Below are positions 28,676 to 36,625 of a stretch of DNA of 64,000 bases, one piece after another; the first letter of the stretch is position 1, and each line of letters starts with the position of its first letter. The position numbers and the translations under genes are program-made. The notes beneath the pieces are model-generated. The model was given only the letters and a program-made list of their open reading frames with translations, was not told where the DNA came from and did not search any database. Where the stretch lies: assembly GCA_014801075.1 (NCBI GenBank), contig JAAVEW010000031.1, positions 62,001 to 126,000 of the forward strand. The letters run 5' to 3'. The stretch comes from Barnesiella sp. (GTDB taxonomy: Bacteria > Bacteroidota > Bacteroidia > Bacteroidales > Muribaculaceae).

Positions 28676-29593
28676 TCAATGGAATTTCTTGCGGTGGAAC
28701 ACGAAGTCGCGGCCGAGGTATTTCTCGCGGACAACGGGGTTTTCCACGAGTTCTTCCGATGTGCCCTGGAAAAGGATTTTACCCTCGAAGAGGAGGTAGG
28801 CACGGTCGGTAATCGACAGCGTTTCGGGAGCGTTATGGTCGGTGATAAGGATACCTATATTCTTCTCTTTCAGCTTATAGACTATATATTGAATATCCTC
28901 CACGGCGATGGGGTCGACGCCGGCAAACGGTTCGTCGAGCATGATGAAACGCGGATTGATGGCAAGGCATCGCGCAATCTCGGTGCGTCGGCGCTCGCCG
29001 CCCGAGAGGCGGTCGCCGAGGTTCTTACGCACTTTTTCGAGGCGAAACTCGGCAATGAGGCTTTCCAGTTTCTCTTTCTGCTCGTCGGGGGTAAGGCGTG
29101 TCATCTCAAGCACGGCGCGGATGTTGTCCTCCACGGTCAGTTTGCGGAACACGGATGGTTCCTGCGCGAGGTATCCGATACCGTTCTGCGCACGCTTGTA
29201 CACCGGATATTTGGTGATATTCAGGTCATCGAGAAATATCTGACCCTCATTGGGGCGCACGAGGCCTACGGTCATATAGAACGTAGTGGTTTTGCCCGCG
29301 CCGTTAGGGCCGAGCAGACCAACGATTTCGCCCTGCTTCACGTTGATTGACACGTGGTTGACGACGGTACGCTGTCCGTAGGTTTTCACCAGATTGTCGG
29401 TGCGGAGCACCATACGGTCAGTGTACAGCTGCCCGTTGTCATTACTGCCTGCCTGAGCGGGAGCGGGGGCTGCGCCGTCGTCCGACGGCTCGACCGGGAA
29501 CTGCTGTGCCGGGGCAAGATTCTCTTCGACAATGGTGAGCGAGGGTATCTCCTTGTCCTCGTCGTTCTGTTTATATGGATAGCTGAGAGGCAT
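28676..29593 (-). CDS. lptB: LPS export ABC transporter ATP-binding protein
   Basis: The product is 305 residues. The ABC ATPase begins near residue 61 ([20 protein letters not shown]). Walker A is [12 protein letters not shown], the signature is [13 protein letters not shown], and Walker B is [33 protein letters not shown] is diagnostic for LptB. LptB powers lipopolysaccharide extraction with LptFGC. About 60 extra residues (acidic, Pro/Ala-rich) precede the ATPase. I keep the long start because its ATG at 29593 begins one base after the udk stop, suggesting translational coupling; an internal ATG at 29413 is the alternative. Confidence 0.93.
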   Translation of the reverse strand: MPLSYPYKQNDEDKEIPSLTIVEENLAPAQQFPVEPSDDGAAPAPAQAGSNDNGQLYTDRMVLRTDNLVKTYGQRTVVNHVSINVKQGEIVGLLGPNGAGKTTTFYMTVGLVRPNEGQIFLDDLNITKYPVYKRAQNGIGYLAQEPSVFRKLTVEDNIRAVLEMTRLTPDEQKEKLESLIAEFRLEKVRKNLGDRLSGGERRRTEIARCLAINPRFIMLDEPFAGVDPIAVEDIQYIVYKLKEKNIGILITDHNAPETLSITDRAYLLFEGKILFQGTSEELVENPVVREKYLGRDFVFHRKKFH

Positions 29594-29594
29594 T

Positions 29595-30221
29595 TTATTT
29601 GATTTTAGAGGCGTGCTTGAGGCGACCTTCGATATAGTCGGTGAGCAGGCCGATGGCTACGGTATTGGTACCACCCTGCGGTATGATGAGGTCGGCAAAT
29701 CGTTTTGACGGCTCGATATACTGGCAGTGCATAGGCTTGAGCACTTCCTGATAGCGGTTGATGACCATGATGGGAGTGCGTCCGCGCTCCACGCAGTCGC
29801 GCGAGATAACGCGTATCAGGCGATCATCAGGATCGGCGTCGACGAAGCATTTCACATCGAGCATCTCACGGAGCGTCGGGTCGGTCAGCACGAGGATGCC
29901 CTCCACGATAACCACGTCGCGCGGCTCCACGGTGATGGTCTCGGCCTGGCGGGTGCAGGTAAGATAGGAGTAGGTGGGCATCTCTATGGTTTTCCCCTCC
30001 TTGAGTTCCTTAAGCTGCTTCACGAGAAGCGACCACTCGATGGCGGCCGGCTCGTCGAAATTGATTTTGGAACGCTCCTCTACGGGCACGTGGCTCGAAT
30101 CCTTATAGTAATTATCCTGCGGTAGCACGGCAACTTCGCCTGCAGGGAAGCTGTCGATAATCTTGTTGACTACGGTTGTCTTGCCGGAGCCGGTTCCTCC
30201 GGCGATACCTATGATTAACAT
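29595..30221 (-). CDS. udk: Uridine kinase
   Basis: The product is 208 residues from the ATG at 30221 ([20 protein letters not shown]). The track-length version starting at 30290 adds non-conserved residues over the promoter. The P-loop is GGTGSGKTT (residues 8-16). Further Udk motifs are the substrate lid [30 protein letters not shown], and [13 protein letters not shown]. The enzyme phosphorylates uridine and cytidine for nucleoside salvage. It is the first gene of a udk-lptB unit. Confidence 0.93.
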   Translation of the reverse strand: MLIIGIAGGTGSGKTTVVNKIIDSFPAGEVAVLPQDNYYKDSSHVPVEERSKINFDEPAAIEWSLLVKQLKELKEGKTIEMPTYSYLTCTRQAETITVEPRDVVIVEGILVLTDPTLREMLDVKCFVDADPDDRLIRVISRDCVERGRTPIMVINRYQEVLKPMHCQYIEPSKRFADLIIPQGGTNTVAIGLLTDYIEGRLKHASKIK

Positions 30222-30310
30222 ATCAGTAGCTGTTAAGTAACTGTAGAATTGTAAACTGTTCACGAGTCGGAGAGCATGGGCCGGCGGCACACATTACTCC
30301 CCGTTAACCA

Positions 30311-30318
30311 CAAAATTA
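30311..30318 (-). promoter_or_regulatory. Probable -7 promoter element of udk-lptB
   Basis: On the minus strand this is TAATTTTG (fits TAnnTTTG), about 90 bases upstream of the udk ATG. Confidence 0.45.
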
Positions 30319-30401
30319 CAATTTTTTCCGTCAATTATCGCAATCCGGGATAAAAAACAGTTAAAGAAAATGGACAGCGCTCCAAAAATCGAAAAAAATT
30401 G

Positions 30402-30409
30402 TAACTTTG
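30402..30409 (+). promoter_or_regulatory. Probable -7 promoter element of mlaE-mlaF-GT
   Basis: TAACTTTG fits TAnnTTTG, 53 bases upstream of the mlaE ATG. Confidence 0.5.
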
Positions 30410-30462
30410 TAAAGTTAAACAATAGCCGCGACGGATTTTAATTTGTAAATAACGACTTTATC

Positions 30463-31209
30463 ATGGTACTTACCAATTCAATAGCAACATTCGGCCGCTA
30501 CTGCATGTTTATGCACAGGGTATTCTCCATCCCTGACAAATGGCGCATGTTCTTCAAACGCACCATCGCCGAAATCTCCAAGCTCGGTGTCGACTCCATC
30601 CCCCTCGTGGTGATTGTGTCGATATTTATCGGGGCTGTGATTACCATCCAGATGCAATACAACATCTCCTCCCCTCTTATACCCTCATACTCAGTAGGAT
30701 TGGCTACGCGCGACATCGTGCTGCTGGAGTTTTCCAACTCCATCCTGTGCCTCATACTCGCGGGCAAAGTGGGGTCGAACATAGCCTCGGAGATAGGCAC
30801 CATGAGGGTCACGGAGCAGATTGATGCTCTGGATATTATGGGCGTCAACTCGGCATGTTTCCTCGTGCTGCCCAAGATGGTCGCATTCCTGCTCTTCATC
30901 CCGGTGCTTGTGATATTCTGCATGGGCACTTCGATGCTTGGCGGCATGGTCGTGGCCTATTTCACCGACATCATTTCGGTGGACCGCTACACCTACGGAT
31001 TGCAGGCTCTGTTCAACGAATGGTACGTGTGGTACGGCATCATCAAGTCATTCTTCTTCGGGTTCATCATAGCGTCAGTAGCTTCATATTTCGGCTACTA
31101 CGTGAAAGGCGGTGCGCTCGAAGTTGGTAAAGCAAGTACCAACGCCGTGGTTACCAGCTCCATACTGATACTTCTCTTTGATGTGTTATTAACCAAAGTA
31201 TTACTGTAA
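30463..31209 (+). CDS. mlaE: MlaE-type ABC permease for phospholipid transport
   Basis: The product is 248 residues with about five membrane segments. It carries the MlaE/YrbE signature GLATRDIVLLEFSNSILCLI, then AGKVGSNIASEIGTMRVTEQ and IDALDIMGVNSACFLVLPKM. MlaE forms the inner-membrane core of the Mla system, which moves phospholipids between the membranes. The stop codon overlaps the start of the ATPase by one base (TAATG), so the two are coupled. No MCE-domain gene (mlaD) follows, unlike the usual order. Confidence 0.9.
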   Translation: MVLTNSIATFGRYCMFMHRVFSIPDKWRMFFKRTIAEISKLGVDSIPLVVIVSIFIGAVITIQMQYNISSPLIPSYSVGLATRDIVLLEFSNSILCLILAGKVGSNIASEIGTMRVTEQIDALDIMGVNSACFLVLPKMVAFLLFIPVLVIFCMGTSMLGGMVVAYFTDIISVDRYTYGLQALFNEWYVWYGIIKSFFFGFIIASVASYFGYYVKGGALEVGKASTNAVVTSSILILLFDVLLTKVLL

Positions 31210-31982
31210 TGATTGAGGTTAAGAATATCGACAAGTCGTTTGACGACAAGCAGATACTCCACGACGTATCGGCCACGTTCTACACCGGCAAGACCAACCT
31301 TATCATAGGTCAGAGCGGTTCGGGCAAAACGGTGCTCATGAAATCAATCGTAGGACTCGTGCGCCCCGATTCAGGCGAGATACTATACGACGGCCGCGAC
31401 CTGATGAAGATGAATGCGGGCGAGATACACAACCTGCGCAAGGAGATAGGTATGCTCTTCCAGGGCTCGGCACTCTTTGACTCGGAGACCGTGCTCGGCA
31501 ACGTGATGTTCCCCCTCACCATGTTCACCAAGATGTCACAGGCCGAGATGCGCGACAGGGCACTATTCTGCCTGGAGCGTGTCAACCTCAAGGGCGCCGA
31601 CTCCAAATACCCGTCGGAGATTTCAGGCGGTATGCAGAAACGCGTGGCCATCGCACGCGCCATAGCACTAAATCCCAAATACCTCTTCTGCGACGAGCCC
31701 AACTCGGGCCTCGACCCCCGCACCTCAATCCTCATTGACGAACTCCTCCACGACATCACCCACGAGTACAACATGACTACAATCATCAATACTCACGACA
31801 TGAACTCGGTGCTCGGCATCGGCGAGAATATCGTGTTCCTCAACAAGGGACACCGCGAATGGGTGGGCGACAAAGAGAAGATTTTCGAGACTACCAACGA
31901 GGCATTAAACGATTTCGTGTTCGCTACCAAACTGTTCCAGGAGGTAAAACATTACATCATCGCCGAGAAGAAAGGGAAATGA
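31209..31982 (+). CDS. mlaF: MlaF-type ABC ATPase for phospholipid transport
   Basis: The product is 257 residues. Walker A is GQSGSGKTVLMKSIVGL, the Q-loop is MLFQGSALFDSETV, the signature is EISGGMQKRVAIARAIALNP and Walker B is YLFCDEPNSGLDP. The SALFDS sequence after the Q-loop is typical of MlaF. It energises the MlaE permease encoded directly upstream. The last four bases overlap the start of the glycosyltransferase gene (ATGA), so all three genes form one coupled transcript. Confidence 0.92.
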   Translation: MIEVKNIDKSFDDKQILHDVSATFYTGKTNLIIGQSGSGKTVLMKSIVGLVRPDSGEILYDGRDLMKMNAGEIHNLRKEIGMLFQGSALFDSETVLGNVMFPLTMFTKMSQAEMRDRALFCLERVNLKGADSKYPSEISGGMQKRVAIARAIALNPKYLFCDEPNSGLDPRTSILIDELLHDITHEYNMTTIINTHDMNSVLGIGENIVFLNKGHREWVGDKEKIFETTNEALNDFVFATKLFQEVKHYIIAEKKGK

Positions 31983-32791
31983 CCGTATCAGCCTCAATCG
32001 TCATTTACCGCACTGACCGTGACGAACTGGCCGGTTGCCTGGAATGCCTTGTCAATGACGGCATAAAGGATATATGGATTGTCGACAACTCCCCCGAAGC
32101 ATCTGATATTGAAGGCCCTGAGGGTACAAGCCTGCGGTATCTCCACCTGCCGCAAAATCCCGGCTACGGCGCTGCCCACAACCGCGCTATACGCGAAAGC
32201 ATAGCGCAGGGCTTTGACGCCCATCTCGTAGTCAACAGCGACATCACTTTTCCGCAGGGCACTATCCCCGGCATACTGCAACTGCTTGATGCTGACCCGC
32301 GTGTGGGGCAGGTATCGCCGCGCATAGTGGGCACTGACGGCGCGCAGCAATATTCCCAACGCCTGCTGCCTACGCCGCTCGACGTGTTTGGCCGTCGCTT
32401 CCTCCCCTCTTCGCTCATGCGCAACCGCAACCGCCGCTACCTGCTCGCAGGGCGCGACGACAACGCCGTGGCCAACATCCCCTACCATCAGGGCAGCTTC
32501 ATGCTCTTCCGCAACGAAGCGCTGCGCGAGATCGGTGGTTTTGACGAGCGTTTCTTCATGTATCCCGAGGATATAGACATCACCCGCCGCGTGCATCGCC
32601 GCTACCTGACGCTCTACTACCCCGCGGTCACAGTGACCCACGCCCACCGCGCATCGAGCTACAAAAGCATGAGAATGATGTGGATACACTGTCGCAACAT
32701 GATAAAGTATTTCAACAAATGGGGGTGGTTTATAGACCGCGAGCGCCGCGCAGTAAACCGCGCGACGCTCGCATCAATGGGTCTGAAATAA
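31979..32791 (+). CDS. Glycosyltransferase family 2 (rhamnosyltransferase-like)
   Basis: The product is 270 residues from the ATG at 31979 (MTVSASIVIYRTDRDELAGC), which overlaps the mlaF stop as ATGA. A longer frame starting at 31859 lies wholly inside mlaF and is rejected. GT-A motifs: the nucleotide-sugar site VNSDITFP (DxD position SD), and the acceptor region IGGFDERFFMYPEDIDITRR. This C-terminal pattern is shared by WbbL/RfbN-type rhamnosyltransferases acting on O-antigen or other glycans. The acceptor is unknown. The link to mlaEF suggests a surface-glycan or lipid-linked role, but that is inference. Confidence 0.82.
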   Translation: MTVSASIVIYRTDRDELAGCLECLVNDGIKDIWIVDNSPEASDIEGPEGTSLRYLHLPQNPGYGAAHNRAIRESIAQGFDAHLVVNSDITFPQGTIPGILQLLDADPRVGQVSPRIVGTDGAQQYSQRLLPTPLDVFGRRFLPSSLMRNRNRRYLLAGRDDNAVANIPYHQGSFMLFRNEALREIGGFDERFFMYPEDIDITRRVHRRYLTLYYPAVTVTHAHRASSYKSMRMMWIHCRNMIKYFNKWGWFIDRERRAVNRATLASMGLK

Positions 32792-32832
32792 ATCCTGCAA
32801 TCTATTTCTATTCTTGACTTGACTTTTCTTAT

Positions 32833-32850
32833 CCTCTGACTTTTCAGAGG
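32833..32850 (+). terminator. Short hairpin after the mlaEF-GT unit
   Basis: CCTCTGA and TCAGAGG form a 7-bp stem with loop CTTT. Only a weak T-run follows (GTATTTACC). It lies in the gap between convergent genes. Confidence 0.45.
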
Positions 32851-32875
32851 GTATTTACCGGTCAGTCTTTAACTA

Positions 32876-33880
32876 TTATCCTTTGACTATTGAGTCGATT
32901 TCGCGGAGCTCTTCGTCGGTGAATCCGGGCGAATTGAGCACCTGCAGGTTGTTGGCAATCTGCTCCACGGAGCTTGCGCCAATGATTACGCTTGTCACCG
33001 TAGGGTGATAGAGCAACCAGCCGAGCGACATCTGCGCCAGTGACTGGCCGCGGCGCTTGGCCATATCGTTGAGACGACGTATCTTGCCGATAGTCTCCTC
33101 GGTCAGCGCTTCCTTTTTCAGGTAGCCGCCGCGTGCCACGCGCGAGTCCTCGGGAATGCCGTTGAGATAGCGGTCGGTGAGCAGTCCCTGAGCCAGCGGC
33201 GAGAAGGCTATGAAGCCGGTGCCGTTCTGCTCGGCCTGCGAGAGGATGCCTTCGGTTTCGGGTTCGCGGTTGAGCATGTTGTAACGTCCCTGATAGAGCA
33301 GGCAAGGCACGTCGCGCGCTGCGAGATAGTCGTAAGCGATACGGGCCTTGTCGGCAGGATATTTGGATATACCGGCATAGAGCGCTTTGCCTGAACGGAC
33401 GGCGTCGACGAGCGCCTGCATGGTCTCCTCGATGGGGGTCTCGGGGTCGTAGACGTGGGAGTAGAACACGTCGACATAATCAATCTTCATGCGCTTGAGG
33501 CTCTGGTCTAGGCTGGCAAGCAGATACTTGCGCGAACCGTGGTTGCCGTAAGGGCCGGGCCACATGTCGTGACCTGCCTTGGTGGAGATGAAAAGCTCGT
33601 CGCGGTAGGGGCGCAACGATTTCTCCATTATGTAGCCGAACGATTCCTCGGCCGAACCGTATGACGGGCCGTAGTTGTTGGCGAGGTCGAAGTGGTTGAT
33701 GCCGTGGTCAAAGGCGTAGTGGGCTTTCTTGATGGAATTGGCGAGGGGGTCAACATCGCCGAAGTTGTGCCACCAACCGAGCGAAATCTTGGGTAAAAGG
33801 ATACCGCTGCGACCGCAACGGTTGTAAATCATGCCGCTGTCATATCGGTCATCAGCGGCTGCGTAAACGGGGTCAATCAT
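32876..33880 (-). CDS. Aldo/keto reductase (YghZ-like)
   Basis: The product is 334 residues. The catalytic tetrad is visible: Asp and Tyr in NHFDLANNYGPSYG, Lys in LFISTKAGHDMWPGPYG and His in DVFYSHVYDPETP. The NADP-binding C-terminal part is SVIIGASSVEQIANNL. The start and overall pattern (GRSGILLPKISLGWWHNFGD) match the YghZ/L-glyceraldehyde-3-phosphate reductase group, which also reduces methylglyoxal. The physiological substrate is not proven by sequence. It is a monocistronic gene. Confidence 0.88.
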   Translation of the reverse strand: MIDPVYAAADDRYDSGMIYNRCGRSGILLPKISLGWWHNFGDVDPLANSIKKAHYAFDHGINHFDLANNYGPSYGSAEESFGYIMEKSLRPYRDELFISTKAGHDMWPGPYGNHGSRKYLLASLDQSLKRMKIDYVDVFYSHVYDPETPIEETMQALVDAVRSGKALYAGISKYPADKARIAYDYLAARDVPCLLYQGRYNMLNREPETEGILSQAEQNGTGFIAFSPLAQGLLTDRYLNGIPEDSRVARGGYLKKEALTEETIGKIRRLNDMAKRRGQSLAQMSLGWLLYHPTVTSVIIGASSVEQIANNLQVLNSPGFTDEELREIDSIVKG

Positions 33881-33954
33881 TCTGTATCTGTCGTTTAAAA
33901 GTTTGTTAGTCGGTTCATCATCATTTGCAGCGCATCATGCTGCTTAGCAATGCA

Positions 33955-33962
33955 CAAAGATA
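33955..33962 (-). promoter_or_regulatory. Probable -7 promoter element of the aldo/keto reductase
   Basis: On the minus strand this is TATCTTTG, a full TAnnTTTG match, 75 bases upstream of the ATG. Confidence 0.5.
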
Positions 33963-34016
33963 ACGTTTTCGTGACATAAATCGTTTCCTCGGCGCTCTAA
34001 AAATTCGGATAAAAAT

Positions 34017-34046
34017 GGAGGCCGCATCGACCACGACACGACCTCC
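34017..34046 (-). terminator. Terminator of the EF-G paralogue
   Basis: On the minus strand GGAGGTCG and CGGCCTCC form an 8-bp stem (one G-T pair) followed by ATTTTTATCC. It lies about 27 bases past the stop of the EF-G-like gene. Confidence 0.7.
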
Positions 34047-34072
34047 CTGCAATATTATGATAACGATTTGGA

Positions 34073-36229
34073 TTATTCGTCGGTATTCTGCTCGGCGTAG
34101 GCTTTGAGCAGTTTGTCCTGCACATCGCCCGGCACGAGTTCGTAGGAAGCGAACTTCATAGTGAACGAAGAGCGTCCGCCGGTGATTGAACTGAGTGCTG
34201 TAGAGTAACTTGACATCTCTTTGAGGGGCACTTTGGCCGATATTTTCTCAAAGCCGTTCTCGCTCGACATGCCCATGATGATGGCACGGCGTCCCTGCAG
34301 GTCAGACATCACGTCGCCCATGACATCGGAGGGAACCATTACCTCAACATCATAAATCGGTTCGAGCACCTTGGGATTGGCGTTGCGGAATGCCTCGGAG
34401 AATGCGTTGCGGCCTGCCAGACGGAATGATATTTCGTTGGAGTCAACCGGGTGCATCTTGCCGTCGTAGATACATACGCGCACATCGCGGGCGTATGAGC
34501 CGGTCAGCGGGCCCTGCTCCATGCGGTCCATCAATCCCTTGACGATAGCGGGAATGAAACGTGCGTCGATTGCACCGCCTACGATACAGTTGTGAACCAC
34601 GAGCTTGCCGCCCCAGCTGAGAGGTATCTCCTGTGTGTCACGCACATTCATCTTGAATTCCTGATTGCCGAACTTATAGGTGTCGGGCACGGGAGCGCCT
34701 TCCACATAAGGTTCGATAACGAGATGCACTTCGCCGAACTGGCCTGCACCACCCGACTGTTTCTTATGACGGTAGTCGGCACGCGCTGCCTTGGTGATGG
34801 TCTCGCGATAGGGTATCTTGGGCTCATCGAAGATGATGGGCAGCTTATCGTTGTTCTCCACGCGCCATTTGAGAGTGCGCAGGTGGAATTCGCCCTGACC
34901 CGAAAGGATAGTCTGCTTGAGTTCCTTCGACTGCTCTATCTCCCAGGTGGGATCCTCTTCGTGCATGCGGTTGAGGATAGCGTTGAGCTTTTCGGCATCG
35001 CTCTCGGTGACGGGACGGATAGCGCGCTGATACTTCGGCGCGGGGTATTTGATGAAGTCGAATGCTATTTCGCAACCCTTCTCGTCGAGGGTGTTGCCGG
35101 TGCGCACATCTTTCAGTTTCACGGTCGCACCGATGTCGCCGGCACATAGTTTGTCGACCTGTGTCTTTATCTGGCCGCACACGCAGTAAATCTGAGCGAT
35201 GCGCTCCTTGCTGCCGCGGGTCACGTTGTCGAGGTCGACACCGGGAGTCAGTGTGCCCGACATGACTTTGAAATACTGCACCTCACCGATGTGGGGTTCA
35301 ACGGTGGTCTTGAACATGAATATGGAGAGCGGTCCGTCGGAGTCGGGTTTGATTTCATTGCCGAGAGTATCGACGGGTGCGGGCATATCGCTGACGAAGG
35401 GCACTACGTTGCCGAGGAATTCCATCATGCGGCGAACACCCATATCTTTGAGCGCGCTGACGCAGAAAACGGGGAATATCGAGCGGTCAATCAAGCCTTT
35501 ACGTATGCCTTCACGCATCTCGTCCTCGGTGAGGTGGCCCTGGTCAAAGAATTTTTCCATGAGCGTCTCGTCATTCTCGGCGGCAGCCTCAACGAGTTGC
35601 TGGTGCAGCTCCTTGGCGCGTTCCATCTCTTCGGCGGGTATATCCTCGATAACGGGCACACCGCCGTCGGGACCCCACGAGTATTTCTTCATAAGAAGCA
35701 CGTCAATCATGGCGTTGAAGCCGGGACCGCATGCGAGAGGATACTGTATCGGAGTCACTTTCGGTCCGAATATCTCGCGCATCTGCTCTATTACGTTGTC
35801 ATAGTCGGCCTTCTCGCCGTCGAGCTGATTGAGGGCAAAGATTACAGGTTTCTTCAGCGAAGCGGTAGTGCGGAATATATTCTGCGTGCCTACCTCCACG
35901 CCATACTGGGTGTCGACGAGGATGACACCGGTGTCGGTCATGTTGAGCGCTGTGATGGCATTGCCCACGAAGTCGTCGGCTCCGGGACAGTCAATCACAT
36001 TGAGTTTTTTGCCAAGAAATTCAGCATAAAAAACTGTCGAAAACACCGAGTAGCCATATTCCTTCTCTACGGGGAAATAGTCACTCACGGTATTCTTTGC
36101 GTCGATAGTGCCGCGACGTTTTATAACTCCACACTCGTAGAGCATAGCTTCAGCGAGTGTGGTTTTACCCGAGCCTTTGCTTCCGAGCAAGGCAATGTTT
36201 TTAATTTCGTTAGTTTGATATACCTTCAT
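34073..36229 (-). CDS. Elongation factor G paralogue (EF-G2 type) with altered GTPase site
   Basis: The product is 718 residues and has the full EF-G domain order: G domain, beta-barrel II (PLSIFMFKTTVEPHIGEVQY), domains III-V (PIPYRETITKAARADYRHKK, SYATGSYARD-type PLTGSYARDVRVCIYDGKMH). The P-loop is GSKGSGKTT (residues 16-24) rather than AHIDAGKTT. G3 reads DCPGADDF, with Ala84 in place of the catalytic His of DTPGH. Switch I reads EKEYGYS instead of ERGIT. G4 is NQLD instead of NKxD. The pattern fits the Bacteroides EF-G2 reported to work on ribosomes without GTP hydrolysis, important during carbon starvation. The canonical fusA is not in this window. Confidence 0.85.
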   Translation of the reverse strand: MKVYQTNEIKNIALLGSKGSGKTTLAEAMLYECGVIKRRGTIDAKNTVSDYFPVEKEYGYSVFSTVFYAEFLGKKLNVIDCPGADDFVGNAITALNMTDTGVILVDTQYGVEVGTQNIFRTTASLKKPVIFALNQLDGEKADYDNVIEQMREIFGPKVTPIQYPLACGPGFNAMIDVLLMKKYSWGPDGGVPVIEDIPAEEMERAKELHQQLVEAAAENDETLMEKFFDQGHLTEDEMREGIRKGLIDRSIFPVFCVSALKDMGVRRMMEFLGNVVPFVSDMPAPVDTLGNEIKPDSDGPLSIFMFKTTVEPHIGEVQYFKVMSGTLTPGVDLDNVTRGSKERIAQIYCVCGQIKTQVDKLCAGDIGATVKLKDVRTGNTLDEKGCEIAFDFIKYPAPKYQRAIRPVTESDAEKLNAILNRMHEEDPTWEIEQSKELKQTILSGQGEFHLRTLKWRVENNDKLPIIFDEPKIPYRETITKAARADYRHKKQSGGAGQFGEVHLVIEPYVEGAPVPDTYKFGNQEFKMNVRDTQEIPLSWGGKLVVHNCIVGGAIDARFIPAIVKGLMDRMEQGPLTGSYARDVRVCIYDGKMHPVDSNEISFRLAGRNAFSEAFRNANPKVLEPIYDVEVMVPSDVMGDVMSDLQGRRAIIMGMSSENGFEKISAKVPLKEMSSYSTALSSITGGRSSFTMKFASYELVPGDVQDKLLKAYAEQNTDE

Positions 36230-36401
36230 GATACCAGACGTTTTAAATGGATTAGACTTGCGGCATACTGCCCCGCCGGGCCTGTATGCATGAACCTGAT
36301 TGCTTCAGGTTCTAAAAATTAATGTTTCGCAAAATAGGAATTATTTTCGACAAAACAAAGCCCGCACAATATGTTTGAAAACATAAAATCCATTAAACAG
36401 T

Positions 36402-36455
36402 AGAGCAGGAGCATTTCAATACCGACACCCGAGTCGATATAAATGCTCCTGCTCT
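36402..36455. repeat. Perfect 15-bp inverted repeat between serpin and EF-G2 genes
   Basis: AGAGCAGGAGCATTT at 36402-36416 is fully complementary to 36441-36455, around a 24-base loop. It lies about 170 bases upstream of the EF-G2 start in a 396-base gap. It has no T-run on the minus strand but an AT-rich flank on both sides. It may be a second terminator, a bidirectional terminator or a small structured RNA. Confidence 0.55.
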
Positions 36456-36516
36456 ATTAATTATATTTATGTTCTAAACTTATAAATTCTATTGAAAATG
36501 AATGACCCACAAGAAA

Positions 36517-36553
36517 GCCCGTCGGTGTCATTCCTCACAGATAACCGACGGGC
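36517..36553 (-). terminator. Terminator of the serpin gene
   Basis: GCCCGTCGGT pairs perfectly with ACCGACGGGC around a 17-base loop and is followed by TTTCTTG on the minus strand, about 73 bases beyond the serpin stop. Confidence 0.7.
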
Positions 36554-36625
36554 AAAGTATTAATTTTAACACCGCAAAGTTATGAAAACTTTAGCAGTTT
36601 CCCTATTTATTATTTATAAGTATCT

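Noticed and set aside
31994..32689. A 231-codon minus-strand open frame
   Set aside because: It is antisense to the glycosyltransferase, which has GT2 motifs and is coupled to mlaF.
35291..36322. A 343-codon plus-strand open frame
   Set aside because: It is antisense to the EF-G paralogue, which is full length with conserved motifs. No domain or start context supports it.
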